11,899 nt of DNA from CAYSAA01 sp964428905 (GCA_964428905.1 CAYSAA010000213.1:1-11899); one strand, 5' to 3'; counted from the first letter of the stretch, positions 1 through 7,192 are shown. Numbers and translations: made by a program. The notes: a model not told the origin generated them from the sequence alone.

Positions 1-24
1 AGTATCTGTTATTGGTTTTTTCTT

Positions 25-486
25 CTATTGATGCAAAATGTTAGTAGCTAATTTCTCTCCTAAATTTTCACATTTCATTAAAAGCTCTGTCGTTAATTTG
101 CTACCTACGGTAATATAATCAATTACCTCGAATTTAAAAGCCAGACTTATTTTCTTTAAACTCTCAATTGCCGGCTCTCCACCCGTGCCTCCTGAAACAA
201 AAAACACACAAGGCTTATTGGAAGTTAAACTACCTTTAATCTTACTCTGGCTGGGATAAAAAGTCCGATCAAAAAAATCTTTGACTGTACCAGCCATGTA
301 ATCAAAATAATCTGGTGTACCAATAGCAATACCTGCTGCCATTTTTAAATCATCCCAAGTGGCATCCTGTGCCTTTTTCAGTTTTACCTGGAAACCTTTG
401 GTTTTTTCAATTCCCCTTTTCACGGCATAAGCCATTTCTTCCACATTACCGCTGTGAGAATGATAAATAATCAAAATACTATCCAA
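25..486 (-). CDS. Small flavodoxin-fold protein (flavodoxin / WrbA-like NAD(P)H:quinone family)
   Basis: This 153-residue cytoplasmic protein should bind FMN and carry electrons or reduce a quinone-like acceptor. The N-terminus is a beta strand (ILIIYHS) followed by the phosphate-binding loop SHSGN at residues 10-14. A second flavin-contact segment, GTPDYFDYMAG (56-66), resembles the WrbA/flavodoxin-like reductase motif, and VSGGTGG (97-103) is a third flavin loop. The start is TTG at 484-486; it is preceded by a perfect AAGGAGG (494-500) at 7 bases, so the non-ATG start is well supported. It lies 180 bases downstream of the DUF2007 gene and has its own promoter, so it may be a separate transcript. 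Its proximity to cobO suggests a role in reducing Co(II) corrinoids, as flavodoxin does for CobA in Salmonella, but this is inference. The exact substrate is not readable. Confidence 0.85.
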   Translation of the reverse strand: MDSILIIYHSHSGNVEEMAYAVKRGIEKTKGFQVKLKKAQDATWDDLKMAAGIAIGTPDYFDYMAGTVKDFFDRTFYPSQSKIKGSLTSNKPCVFFVSGGTGGEPAIESLKKISLAFKFEVIDYITVGSKLTTELLMKCENLGEKLATNILHQ

Positions 487-524
487 CTGGCAACCTCCTT
501 TATTTTTAAATAACAGTTACATGA

Positions 525-553
525 ATTTTATGATATTTTAAACAATTAGACAA
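525..553 (-). promoter_or_regulatory. Predicted sigma70-type promoter for the flavodoxin gene
   Basis: Read on the minus strand, TTGTCT (548-553) is separated by 17 bases from TAAAAT (525-530). These match the -35 and -10 consensus at 4/6 and 5/6. A transcript would start near 518 and leave a leader of about 30 bases containing the AAGGAGG site at 494-500. The spacing and position are good, but promoters in AT-rich DNA are easily found by chance. Confidence 0.5.
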
Positions 554-666
554 GATTGATAGAGAATTAATTTTCCTGAAATTACTATGCTGCCTGCAAA
601 GAAAATGTTGTGGATAAAAGATAAATAAAGATACAGGTAATTTAATCATCTTTTATTTTTAAAAAA

Positions 667-912
667 TTAACAATCTGATTCCTTCAGAATATCATTTGCC
701 TTATCCAGATCCCTGTCTGATATCATAATTCTGACCTCAGCTAATCCATCTACGGTAAAGGGATAGACTGACCGGGTAACATCTGACTGCAGAATACATC
801 TTATTCCATAACTTTCCAGCAAACTTTGAATAGGAAGGGCATCAATCTCAGTTGGTACCCGGCATAATTCCACAATCTTTGAATCATGATAGTTATTATA
901 CTTGTTTTCCAT
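667..912 (-). CDS. DUF2007-family small protein (putative signal-transducing protein)
   Basis: An 81-residue soluble protein without signal peptide or membrane segment. It follows the DUF2007 pattern: an opening strand with VELCRVP (14-20), a helix that ends in LLESYGI (31-37), a strand with CILQSD (39-44), and the closing VRIMISDRDLDKANDIL segment (60-76). The family has a ferredoxin-like fold, is often called a putative prokaryotic signal-transducing protein, and has no established biochemical function. The ATG start at 910-912 is preceded by AAGG-type purine-rich sequence. It lies 159 bases downstream of cobO on the same strand, with two hairpins in the gap, so co-transcription is uncertain. 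No link to B12 can be read from the protein. Confidence 0.75.
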   Translation of the reverse strand: MENKYNNYHDSKIVELCRVPTEIDALPIQSLLESYGIRCILQSDVTRSVYPFTVDGLAEVRIMISDRDLDKANDILKESDC

Positions 913-949
913 TATCCTTAAACCTTTCTAATATAAAGCATAGATATCG

Positions 950-971
950 TCAGGGGAGGAATCTCCCCTGA
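950..971. other. Perfect 9-bp GC-rich inverted repeat between cobO and the DUF2007 gene
   Basis: TCAGGGGAG (950-958) and CTCCCCTGA (963-971) are perfect reverse complements around a 4-base loop. The hairpin is much more GC-rich than its surroundings. Neither strand shows a run of T after it, so it is not a standard intrinsic terminator. It could be an RNA-stabilising or processing stem at the cobO mRNA 3' end, or a protein-binding palindrome. Confidence 0.55.
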
Positions 972-1053
972 AACCCCTCATATGCTTGTCATACACAGAT
1001 TTTCGATATAGTCCTTTTCTTTAAATCCGATTTATCTTATTCTCATTATTCTT

Positions 1054-1076
1054 ATTAAAAAGAATCTCTTTTTAAT
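1054..1076 (-). terminator. AT-rich hairpin overlapping the cobO stop codon, possible weak terminator
   Basis: ATTAAAAAGA (1054-1063) and TCTTTTTAAT (1067-1076) form a 10-bp perfect stem around a 3-base loop, spanning the cobO stop (1072-1074). On the minus strand the right arm carries TTTTT, but no further U-tract follows. The stem is almost all A-T, so termination would be weak. This is a tentative call. Confidence 0.3.
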
Positions 1077-1587
1077 ATTCTATTCCTATTCTGGCCTGGA
1101 TTCCTTTTTGGTAAGGATGCTTAATTTCTCGCATTTCTGTTGCTAAGTCCGCCTTATCAATGATTGCCTGTGGTGCATTTCTACCGGTAATAATGATTTC
1201 CACTTCTTCCGATTTTTTCTCCAAAAAGTCCATAACCTGCTGTATTTCCAATAATTCAAAATAAAGTACCACATTCAGCTCATCGAAAATAACAATATCA
1301 TATTGACCGCTTTGTGCACCCTGTACCCCTGCTGTGAATGCTTTCTTTGCCTCCTGATAATCAATTTCTTTTGCCTTTCCTTTATAGACAAAATCCTTTG
1401 TACCGAAGGTTTTAATAGTGATTTGGGGGATTTGTTCGATGGAATGTAATTCACCATAATCCCATTTCTTCATAAACTGCACGATCAATATCTTCTTATT
1501 TCTTCCAGCTGCTCTGAGAGCTTGACCGAGGGCAGCGGTTGTCTTGCCTTTCCCATTTCCAAAGTAAACCTGAATTAATCCTTTCAT
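1072..1587 (-). CDS. cobO: Corrinoid adenosyltransferase (CobO/CobA/BtuR family)
   Basis: This cytoplasmic enzyme transfers the 5'-deoxyadenosyl group of ATP to Co(I) corrinoids, making adenosylcobinamide or adenosylcobalamin. At 171 residues it is slightly short of the usual 170-200. The P-loop GNGKGKTT is at residues 10-17, the Walker B-like strand YDIVIFDELN at 96-105, TGRNAP at 134-139, and the typical C-terminal HPYQKGIQARIGIEY at 157-171. These separate it from the unrelated PduO and EutT types. The ATG start has AAGGAG (1599-1604) 11 bases upstream. It is transcribed divergently from the riboswitch-btuFCD operon, with about 370 bases between. A TATACT at 1618-1623 on the minus strand could be its -10, but I see no good -35. 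No B12 riboswitch lies on its own strand. It supplies the adenosylated substrate for CobU and CobS encoded to the right. Confidence 0.95.
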   Translation of the reverse strand: MKGLIQVYFGNGKGKTTAALGQALRAAGRNKKILIVQFMKKWDYGELHSIEQIPQITIKTFGTKDFVYKGKAKEIDYQEAKKAFTAGVQGAQSGQYDIVIFDELNVVLYFELLEIQQVMDFLEKKSEEVEIIITGRNAPQAIIDKADLATEMREIKHPYQKGIQARIGIEY

Positions 1588-1658
1588 GCAGAAAATATCT
1601 CCTTATCTTGAATTTTAAGTATATCTCTTTTTTAGATCTGAAATTTTTAAAACTTTCA

Positions 1659-1687
1659 TTGTATTTTCTACTTACATTGGTTATAAT
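1659..1687 (+). promoter_or_regulatory. Predicted sigma70-type promoter for the riboswitch-btuFCD transcript
   Basis: TTGTAT (1659-1664) and a perfect TATAAT (1682-1687) are separated by 17 bases. The predicted start near 1694 lies about 15 bases before the first riboswitch stem (1709), which is where a riboswitch promoter should be. The -35 is weak (3/6), but position and -10 are convincing. Confidence 0.65.
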
Positions 1688-1708
1688 AACATAAAAATAT
1701 ATATTTCT

Positions 1709-1863
1709 CTATCAACAGGTAAAGGGAAGTGTGGTGAAAATCCACCGCAAGCCCGTTACTGTGAAAGGTACCGAAAGCTGCTTGATGCCACTGGAAAATC
1801 ATATTCCGGGAAGGCGCGGCAAGTAGATAGCCTAAAGCCAGGAGACCTGCCTGTTGTAGATAG
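1709..1863 (+). promoter_or_regulatory. Cobalamin (B12) riboswitch aptamer
   Basis: The conserved core elements occur in order: GGGAA (1724-1728), GGTGAAAATCC (1733-1743), ACTGTGA (1758-1764), GCCACTGG (1787-1794), GGGAAGGC (1808-1815) and the B12 box AAGCCAGGAGACCTGCC (1835-1851). The closing P1 stem is visible: CAACAGG (1713-1719) pairs with CCTGTTG (1850-1856), and CTAT (1709-1712) continues with ATAG (1860-1863) after a 3-base bulge. Riboswitches of this class bind adenosylcobalamin or related forms and switch expression off when the ligand is abundant. It precedes btuF by about 100 bases and so should repress B12 import when the vitamin is plentiful. Confidence 0.95.
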
Positions 1864-1866
1864 TGT

Positions 1867-1905
1867 ACACTTCTTCGTGGTTAAGGGGTGTGTTTCTTTA
1901 TTTTT
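1867..1905 (+). terminator. Hairpin plus T-rich tract: likely expression platform of the riboswitch
   Basis: ACACTTCTT (1867-1875) pairs with AAGGGGTGT (1883-1891), including two G-U pairs, around a 7-base loop CGTGGTT. A T-rich tract (TTTCTTTATTTTT, 1893-1905) follows. Placed directly after P1 and 55 bases before btuF, it fits a regulated intrinsic terminator. The same loop could be the one that makes a kissing contact with the aptamer in this riboswitch class. I could not identify a clear antiterminator, so the mechanism is inferred. Confidence 0.6.
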
Positions 1906-1960
1906 AAATATCATATTTTTTAAAATTTCAAAAATAATATAAGAAGGAGTTGAAAATAGG

Positions 1961-2893
1961 ATGAATCAAATAAAAACTAGTTCTTTTTATGCCATTATGT
2001 TAGCAATGTTGATTTCATCTCTCTGGGCTATTCCCGGATTTTCCCAGGAACACTTATTTCCAATTACTCTTTTTGATGACAGTAGAGTAGCAACAACATT
2101 TACTGAAAAACCACAGAGAATTATTTCTACAGCACCTAGTAATACGGAAATCATCTTTGCGCTTGCTTTAGAGAATAAGTTAGTCGGGAGAACTGATTTC
2201 TGCAATTATCCACAAGAGGCAGAAAATATAGAAAGTATCGGAAAAATGTTTCCAATGAATTTGGAGAAAATCGTATCCCTGGAGCCAGATATAATTCTTG
2301 CTTTTGGTGAATTAAATCCATTAAAAGATATCAACCGACTAAGGGAGTTAGGTTTCAAGGTGTTAGTCATCCAAGCAGAATCGCTGCAGGATACTATAAA
2401 AAGTATTAGCCTAATCTCGGCTGCCTGTGGAATACCGGAAAAAGGAGACCAGCTAATTGCTGATATGCAGGAACGTGTGAACCGAATAACATCTCTAGTT
2501 GAGAACCTGCCGACTGAAATGCAACTGAAGGTTTTTGCCGGTTCCAGCTTTGATACTATTTACAGCCCCGGTAGAGGAACATTGTTTCATGAACTAATTA
2601 CCTTAGCCGGGGGACAAAACATCGTAGGACACCTGCAAAGATGGGCAAAAATCAGCCCTGAATTGGTAGCTCAGGCAGAGCCGGATATTATACTTATTCC
2701 CAGTGGAATTATGAATCCTGAAGAAATTACAAAAATAAAAAACGATATTATTCGTCATCCCGGATGGTCTCAGGTCCCGGCAATCAGAAATCAACAGATT
2801 TATACCGTAAATGAAGATATTTTCTACCGTGCCGGACCCCGTCTTGTGGACGCCCTGGAATTACTCCATGAAATATTCACTGAAAAGAAGTAA
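1961..2893 (+). CDS. btuF: Periplasmic corrinoid-binding protein of an ABC importer (BtuF-like)
   Basis: The extracytoplasmic solute-binding subunit captures cobalamin or cobinamide and delivers it to BtuCD. The 310-residue product starts with a signal peptide: polar start with Lys5, hydrophobic stretch about residues 9-25, and a likely cut after GFS (28). There is no lipobox cysteine. The mature part shows the BtuF/FhuD-type two-lobed pattern: RIISTAPSNTEIIFAL, then a GRTDFCNYP segment, NLEKIVSLEPDIILAF in the first lobe, and AEPDIILIPSG in the second. The ATG has AAGGAG (1944-1949) 11 bases upstream. It follows a cobalamin riboswitch and overlaps btuC, which makes B12 a far better ligand guess than iron-siderophore, the other common substrate of this fold. 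Substrate range (cobalamin or cobinamide) is not readable. Confidence 0.9.
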   Translation: MNQIKTSSFYAIMLAMLISSLWAIPGFSQEHLFPITLFDDSRVATTFTEKPQRIISTAPSNTEIIFALALENKLVGRTDFCNYPQEAENIESIGKMFPMNLEKIVSLEPDIILAFGELNPLKDINRLRELGFKVLVIQAESLQDTIKSISLISAACGIPEKGDQLIADMQERVNRITSLVENLPTEMQLKVFAGSSFDTIYSPGRGTLFHELITLAGGQNIVGHLQRWAKISPELVAQAEPDIILIPSGIMNPEEITKIKNDIIRHPGWSQVPAIRNQQIYTVNEDIFYRAGPRLVDALELLHEIFTEKK

Positions 2894-3926
2894 AGATAAC
2901 CTATACGGATATCCCAACTGGAGATACAAGGCTTTTTTCGTGCTTATATTTGGCTTTCTATCTATTTTAATCATAGGTTTTATCGGTCTTAATTTTGGAA
3001 CAATATCTATCCAACCACAAAGGATATTCTCTATTCTGTGGCATCACAAAATAGATGACAGCCTGGGGCTCATCGTTTGGGAATTAAGAATTCCAAGATT
3101 GATTATGGCTATGCTTACCGGAATGACCCTGGCCGTTGTTGGGGGAGCTTTTCAGGGAATTCTAAGAAACCCCCTTGCTGATCCCTATATTCTGGGAGTT
3201 TCGGCTGGGGCAGCTTTAGGGGCTTGCTCCACTATCGCAATTCAATATTTGACAGGATTGTATTTAATGAATCTACTGCCGATTTTTGCTTTAATTGGTG
3301 CTTTTCTTTCTATAGTATTGGTTTATCTATTTTCCAGGAAAAAAAACCATCTTCCTATGACTGATTTATTACTGGCCGGTGTGGCAGTTAACTTCTTCTT
3401 CTCAGCCTTGATTACCATTCTACTGGCTATATCCAGTCGTGAGTTACACTCAATGGTCTTCTGGTTAATGGGTGACCTGTCAACTGCAAACTGGCAAAAG
3501 ATTGCTCTGATTATCCTACCGGTCTTTCTGGGAAGCATGCTGTTAATTTTTTCATCTCTGGAACTAAATGCTATGACTCTGGGGGAAGAGGAGGCACTTC
3601 ACCTGGGGATTCAGACTGAAAAATTGCGGTTAAAAATTTTCCTGATAGGTTCTATTATGATTGCCGTTGTGGTTTCTTTTACTGGTCTAATCGGCTTTGT
3701 CGGATTAGTTATTCCGCATATCGCCCGCCTTCTGGCAGGACCTGATCACCGTATTATGCTTCCAGTATCAGCCCTTATCGGTGCAGCTTTTCTGATTTTC
3801 TGTGACACCATAGCGCGCACTATTATCGCACCAACTGAGATACCTATAGGGGCTATTACTGCCATTATCGGTGCACCGCTATTTATTCATCTCTTAAAGA
3901 GGAGGAATGAAACTAATGAATATTAA
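2868..3926 (+). CDS. btuC: B12 ABC transporter permease (BtuC, FecCD family)
   Basis: The inner-membrane permease, working as a dimer with two BtuD subunits. I place the start at ATG 2868, giving 352 residues that begin MKYSLKRSKD. An upstream in-frame ATG at 2811 would add 19 residues without a good binding site and lengthen the btuF overlap to 83 bases; the chosen start overlaps btuF by 26. The product is very hydrophobic, with a first membrane segment near residues 23-44 and about ten in total, as expected for the family. Diagnostic stretches are GAFQGILRNPLADPYILGVS in the first third, GLIGFVGLVIPHIARLLAGP (the segment next to the ATPase coupling helix), and PTEIPIGAITAIIGAPLFI near the end. 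Family members also carry iron-siderophores and heme; the riboswitch and cob genes argue for corrinoids. Confidence 0.92.
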   Translation: MKYSLKRSKDNLYGYPNWRYKAFFVLIFGFLSILIIGFIGLNFGTISIQPQRIFSILWHHKIDDSLGLIVWELRIPRLIMAMLTGMTLAVVGGAFQGILRNPLADPYILGVSAGAALGACSTIAIQYLTGLYLMNLLPIFALIGAFLSIVLVYLFSRKKNHLPMTDLLLAGVAVNFFFSALITILLAISSRELHSMVFWLMGDLSTANWQKIALIILPVFLGSMLLIFSSLELNAMTLGEEEALHLGIQTEKLRLKIFLIGSIMIAVVVSFTGLIGFVGLVIPHIARLLAGPDHRIMLPVSALIGAAFLIFCDTIARTIIAPTEIPIGAITAIIGAPLFIHLLKRRNETNEY

Positions 3927-4698
3927 AGAACAGGCTATTTATCTGAAAGATGTCACTTTTTCTTATGAACAGCAACCAGTACTTCATGATATAAATTTGT
4001 CCATATTTCCAGGTGAATTCATCGGCATTATCGGACCTAACGGCTCAGGAAAAACAACTCTGTTAAAATTGATTTCCGGAATCCTTTCACCCCAAAATGG
4101 GCAAATAGTAATATTTCACCAGGATATCAGTACAATACCGAAAAAAAAATTGGCTAAAATGATCTCAGTTGTACCGCAGGAATCCTATATTACCTATAAT
4201 TATAAAGTGAAGGAAATTGTCTTTATGGGAAGAACCCCTTATATTAACCAGTGGCAAGGTGAAACGATTTCAGATTACCGGATTTCCCGTAACGCTATGG
4301 AAAAAACGGACTCCTTATGCCATGCTGATAAAGGGATTCATCAGATAAGCGGAGGTGAAATGCAGCGGGTTTACATTGCCCGGGCACTGGCACAATCTCC
4401 CAAAATACTGATGCTGGATGAATTCGCTTCCCACCTGGATTTAAATTACAAATATGAAATGATTAGGATATTAAAAGATACTCTACAGGAAGAAATTACA
4501 TGTATTATTTCTGTTTTTCATGATTTGAATCTGGCCAGCTTCTGTGCAGACCGCCTTATCTTATTGGATAAAGGTAAAATTGAAATAAGCGGAACACCGC
4601 AAGAGGTTATCAATAATGAGAATATAAAAAAGGTATACCGCAGTAAAGCGCATATTATTCAACATCCTGAGCTTGCTATCCCGCAGGTAATTATGTAA
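3916..4698 (+). CDS. btuD: B12 ABC transporter ATP-binding protein (BtuD-like)
   Basis: The cytoplasmic ATPase subunit that powers import through BtuC. The 260-residue product shows Walker A GPNGSGKTT (40-48), Q-loop glutamine 88 in VVPQES, signature ISGGEMQRV (144-152), Walker B ILMLDE (164-169), D-loop SHLD (172-175) and H-loop His202 in VFHDLN. All catalytic residues are present. The usual DEPTSHLD is DEFASHLD here, a mild deviation. I prefer ATG 3916 over ATG 3907, since GGAGG (3901-3905) sits 10 bases from the first but only 1 from the second. It overlaps the end of btuC by 11 bases, which suggests translational coupling. It is the last gene of the riboswitch operon; 63 bases separate its stop from that of convergent cobS, with no clear terminator. 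Confidence 0.92.
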   Translation: MNIKEQAIYLKDVTFSYEQQPVLHDINLSIFPGEFIGIIGPNGSGKTTLLKLISGILSPQNGQIVIFHQDISTIPKKKLAKMISVVPQESYITYNYKVKEIVFMGRTPYINQWQGETISDYRISRNAMEKTDSLCHADKGIHQISGGEMQRVYIARALAQSPKILMLDEFASHLDLNYKYEMIRILKDTLQEEITCIISVFHDLNLASFCADRLILLDKGKIEISGTPQEVINNENIKKVYRSKAHIIQHPELAIPQVIM

Positions 4699-4761
4699 TC
4701 ATGATTTAAAGAACATAAATCCCAGACCAAAGTAGATTACACATTAAAAATTGTACTATCT

Positions 4762-5544
4762 TTACAGCACATAGAATAAAGAAAGTAATAATAAGACAAC
4801 CAGTTCATTTATTTCATTGGCTGCACCAATCACATCTCCGCAAATTCCCTGCATCTTGGAAAAAGAATAAGATATGATTAGATAAGTTATGAGTCCTGAG
4901 AAAATAAAAAAATAAGCAGAATGATAAGATAAGAGATAAAAACTATATGCTATAGCAAATAAAGTCGCAAGTAGTAACTCTTTTTTCCCCAGGTAAAGGG
5001 AAAACATCTGTGATAAGGTGTTATCTGAAGATGCCGGCCTCCCAAAATAACCGGCTAAAACCATTGTCCATCTACCAATAACCGGAGCCAATAAAAGGGC
5101 TTCCATTCTAATTGAAACGGACAACCTGTTTAAAAGTAAAAATTTTAGCAGAATCAACAAAATTAAAGCAATGGCTCCTTTGGCTCCTATAGAACCATCT
5201 TTCATAATTCTAATGATTTCCTGTTGATTGTTTCCACCGGAAAATCCGTCTACCATGTCAGCAAATCCTTCCAAATGCAGGCCTCCGCTCAAGAAAACCC
5301 AAACAACAAGAATAATGCCATTAGACAATAAAGTATCAAAAGGAGTCCACGTAAGTAAAAAATCTATTCCCACCAACATAAGTCCGATTAAAATACCCAC
5401 TATCGGGAAATAAATACTGGATTTTGACAGGTCTTCTTTAATATAATCCTGGGGTTTTTGCTCATTTTGGGAGAAGAAAAGGTTAACCGGCAGGACCGTA
5501 AGAAAGGATATAGATAGAACAAATCTCCTAAAAATATTTTTCAT
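4762..5544 (-). CDS. cobS: Adenosylcobinamide-GDP ribazoletransferase (cobalamin synthase)
   Basis: This integral membrane enzyme joins adenosylcobinamide-GDP and alpha-ribazole (or its phosphate) to give adenosylcobalamin (or its phosphate), the last assembly step of the nucleotide loop. The 260-residue length is normal. The N-terminal FLTVLPV motif (14-20) is typical. The acidic GGLHLEGFADMVDGFSGG (87-104) corresponds to the metal-binding LHLDGLAD region, with Glu in place of the more common Asp. MKDGSIGAKG (114-123), APVIGRW (143-149) and GDVIGAANEI (236-245) also match. Several long hydrophobic segments follow each other. The ATG has AAGGGG 7 bases upstream and lies 17 bases inside the cobU end, pointing to coupled translation. 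It is the last gene of the minus-strand cluster. Confidence 0.95.
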   Translation of the reverse strand: MKNIFRRFVLSISFLTVLPVNLFFSQNEQKPQDYIKEDLSKSSIYFPIVGILIGLMLVGIDFLLTWTPFDTLLSNGIILVVWVFLSGGLHLEGFADMVDGFSGGNNQQEIIRIMKDGSIGAKGAIALILLILLKFLLLNRLSVSIRMEALLLAPVIGRWTMVLAGYFGRPASSDNTLSQMFSLYLGKKELLLATLFAIAYSFYLLSYHSAYFFIFSGLITYLIISYSFSKMQGICGDVIGAANEINELVVLLLLSLFYVL

Positions 5545-6103
5545 TACTGTTCCCCTTAATCAAAAGCGGAATACCTGATACCATTAAATAGACCCGGTTA
5601 GATTGTGCGGCAATCAATTGGTTAGCTTTACCCAGCATATCTCGAAAGAAACGTCCCATCGGATTAGCAGGAACCAATCCTAATCCAACTTCGTTGGAAA
5701 CAATAATTATTGTTGCTTGGCACTTTAATGATTCTTGAATAATTTTCTCAATTTTTCTGATGATTTTGTGGGCAAGATCCTCATTTGAGGATCCCTCCCG
5801 ATAATCCTGCATTAGATTAGAAATCAGTAAGGTCAGACAATCAACCAGGACAACTTCCGTACTTTGACCAACCTGTTGAATAACCTGTGCAACCTGATAG
5901 GGCTCTTCATAGGTTTTCCAGTGAAACGGCCTATTGGCTCGATGTTGCGTTATCCTATCTTCCATTTCCTCATCCAGAGCCTGGGCAGTGGCAATAAAGA
6001 CTATTTTCTCACCAAGTTTTGCAGCTAATTTTTCAGCGAAGGAACTTTTTCCACTACGTACTCCTCCGGTAATTAAGATTAATTTTAGTCTGTTTTTCCG
6101 CAT
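5528..6103 (-). CDS. cobU: Adenosylcobinamide kinase / adenosylcobinamide-phosphate guanylyltransferase
   Basis: A cytoplasmic bifunctional enzyme. It phosphorylates adenosylcobinamide and then transfers GMP from GTP to make adenosylcobinamide-GDP, the substrate of CobS. I use ATG 6103 (191 residues), because AAGGA lies 7 bases upstream. The longer form from ATG 6124 adds MIIKETY with a weak site. The P-loop GGVRSGKS is at residues 13-20. His54 in QHRANRP matches the histidine that is guanylylated in Salmonella CobU. The Walker B-like VVLVDCLTLL contains Asp88, and VSNEVGLGLVPANPMGRFFR in the second half is diagnostic. The kinase activity matters for salvage of free cobinamide, which fits a locus lacking cbiB. 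It begins 39 bases after cobT and overlaps cobS. Confidence 0.95.
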   Translation of the reverse strand: MRKNRLKLILITGGVRSGKSSFAEKLAAKLGEKIVFIATAQALDEEMEDRITQHRANRPFHWKTYEEPYQVAQVIQQVGQSTEVVLVDCLTLLISNLMQDYREGSSNEDLAHKIIRKIEKIIQESLKCQATIIIVSNEVGLGLVPANPMGRFFRDMLGKANQLIAAQSNRVYLMVSGIPLLIKGNSNEKYF

Positions 6104-6142
6104 ATATGTTTCCTTGATAATCATTTTTGTCTACTTCTGTGA

Positions 6143-7192
6143 TTATTTTAGATCATCAAATTTAGCCATCTGGTTTAACAATTTAAACCCTGTTTCAATA
6201 AAATTCATACCATAAGTAGCTCCGGTCCCCTCTCCTAAGTGCATCTCTAAATCGAATATAGGCTGCTTATTAAGATGTGACAAAGCAACGCGATGACCCT
6301 TTTCCTTAGAACAATGACTGGCAAACAGGTAATCCCGGACGCAAGGAGAAAGTTTTACCGCCAACAAGGCGCAGGCCCCCGATATTAAGCCATCCATTAT
6401 TATCGGTACCCTCCTGGCAGCTGCAGCGAGAATACAACCCACTAGTCCGCCGATTTCAAAACCACCAACCTTGGTCAGCACATCCATGGAGTCTGCAGGA
6501 TCGGGTTGGTTCACTCTAATAGAATGTTTGATAATATCAATTTTATGTTGTACCTCTTTGGGCTGAAGACCAGTACCCATATCTACTACATCCTCTATTT
6601 TCGATCCGGTCAATAAACCGATAATAGCACTGCTGGCTGTGGTATTACCGATGCCCATCTCTCCCAGACCGACCAGGCCAATCCTTTTCTCAGAAAAGGC
6701 TTTTTCAAAAATCTCATATCCCATCAGAACAGATTCTTCTGCCATTCCCCTGGTCATGGCCGGTCCTTTTGCCATATTTTTCGTTCCAGGGGCAATTTTT
6801 TTCCTGATTAAACCTATCCGATCTTCAAAATCACCTCTCACACCTATATCTGTTATGACTACCTCAATACCAAAATGTCGGGCTAAAACATTAATAGCTG
6901 CACCACCATCCAGGAAATTTAATACCATTTGCCGGGTAATTTCAGATGGATAAGCACTTACTTTTTCCGCTGTTACACCATGATCGGCAGCCATCAAAAA
7001 AATAACTTTTCTCTTTAAATCAGGAGATAAAGAACCGTAAATTGCGGCTGCAGCTGCCGTTATATTTTCTAATCGTCCCAAGCTCTTTCGGGGTTTGGTT
7101 AAATGATCGAACTTTTTTAAGGCTTCTTTCTCAATATCTGAATTAATAGATTGAATTTCCTGAATCAATTGATCAATCTTGCTACTTCTCAA
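6143..7192 (-). CDS. cobT: Nicotinate-nucleotide:dimethylbenzimidazole phosphoribosyltransferase
   Basis: A cytoplasmic enzyme that moves phosphoribose from nicotinate mononucleotide to the lower-ligand base, giving alpha-ribazole 5'-phosphate. The 349-residue length is typical. Visible motifs are LTKPRKSLGRLE (31-42, usually LTKPPGSLGRLE), AADHGVTAEKVSAYP (68-82), GEMGIGNTT (177-185), GGFEIGG (223-229) and HLGEGTGA (318-325). Glu321 in the last is in the position of the catalytic glutamate. The start is TTG at 7190-7192, preceded only by purine-rich AGAAAGAAG. It overlaps the cobC stop by 11 bases, so coupling may replace a strong binding site. No in-frame ATG before the conserved LTKP motif offers an alternative. 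The base used (dimethylbenzimidazole or another) cannot be inferred; no base-synthesis gene such as bluB or bza is in the window. Confidence 0.95.
   Translation of the reverse strand: MRSSKIDQLIQEIQSINSDIEKEALKKFDHLTKPRKSLGRLENITAAAAAIYGSLSPDLKRKVIFLMAADHGVTAEKVSAYPSEITRQMVLNFLDGGAAINVLARHFGIEVVITDIGVRGDFEDRIGLIRKKIAPGTKNMAKGPAMTRGMAEESVLMGYEIFEKAFSEKRIGLVGLGEMGIGNTTASSAIIGLLTGSKIEDVVDMGTGLQPKEVQHKIDIIKHSIRVNQPDPADSMDVLTKVGGFEIGGLVGCILAAAARRVPIIMDGLISGACALLAVKLSPCVRDYLFASHCSKEKGHRVALSHLNKQPIFDLEMHLGEGTGATYGMNFIETGFKLLNQMAKFDDLK

Noticed and set aside
614..660. ATAAAAGAT (614-622) and ATCTTTTAT (648-656) followed by TTTT, like a plus-strand terminator.
   Set aside because: The loop is 25 bases, the stem is nearly all A-T, and no plus-strand gene ends here.
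1684..1692. Minus-strand TGTTATTAT resembling an extended -10 for cobO, overlapping the plus-strand -10 of the btu promoter.
   Set aside because: It has one mismatch in an AT-rich stretch and would give a leader of about 90 bases; a chance match is as likely.
2811..2867. Longer btuC start at ATG 2811.
   Set aside because: It would lengthen the overlap with btuF to 83 bases and add residues lacking family character; ATG 2868 gives a normal length.
4141..4149. A run of nine A in btuD that could allow slippage or phase variation.
   Set aside because: The frame is intact through all ABC motifs and codes for Lys-Lys-Lys. A single A-run is common in AT-rich genomes.
4699..4761. Possible bidirectional terminator between the convergent stops of btuD and cobS.
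   Set aside because: Only short, bulged or long-loop pairings such as TACACATT with AATTGTA are present, and no clear stem with T-run was found.
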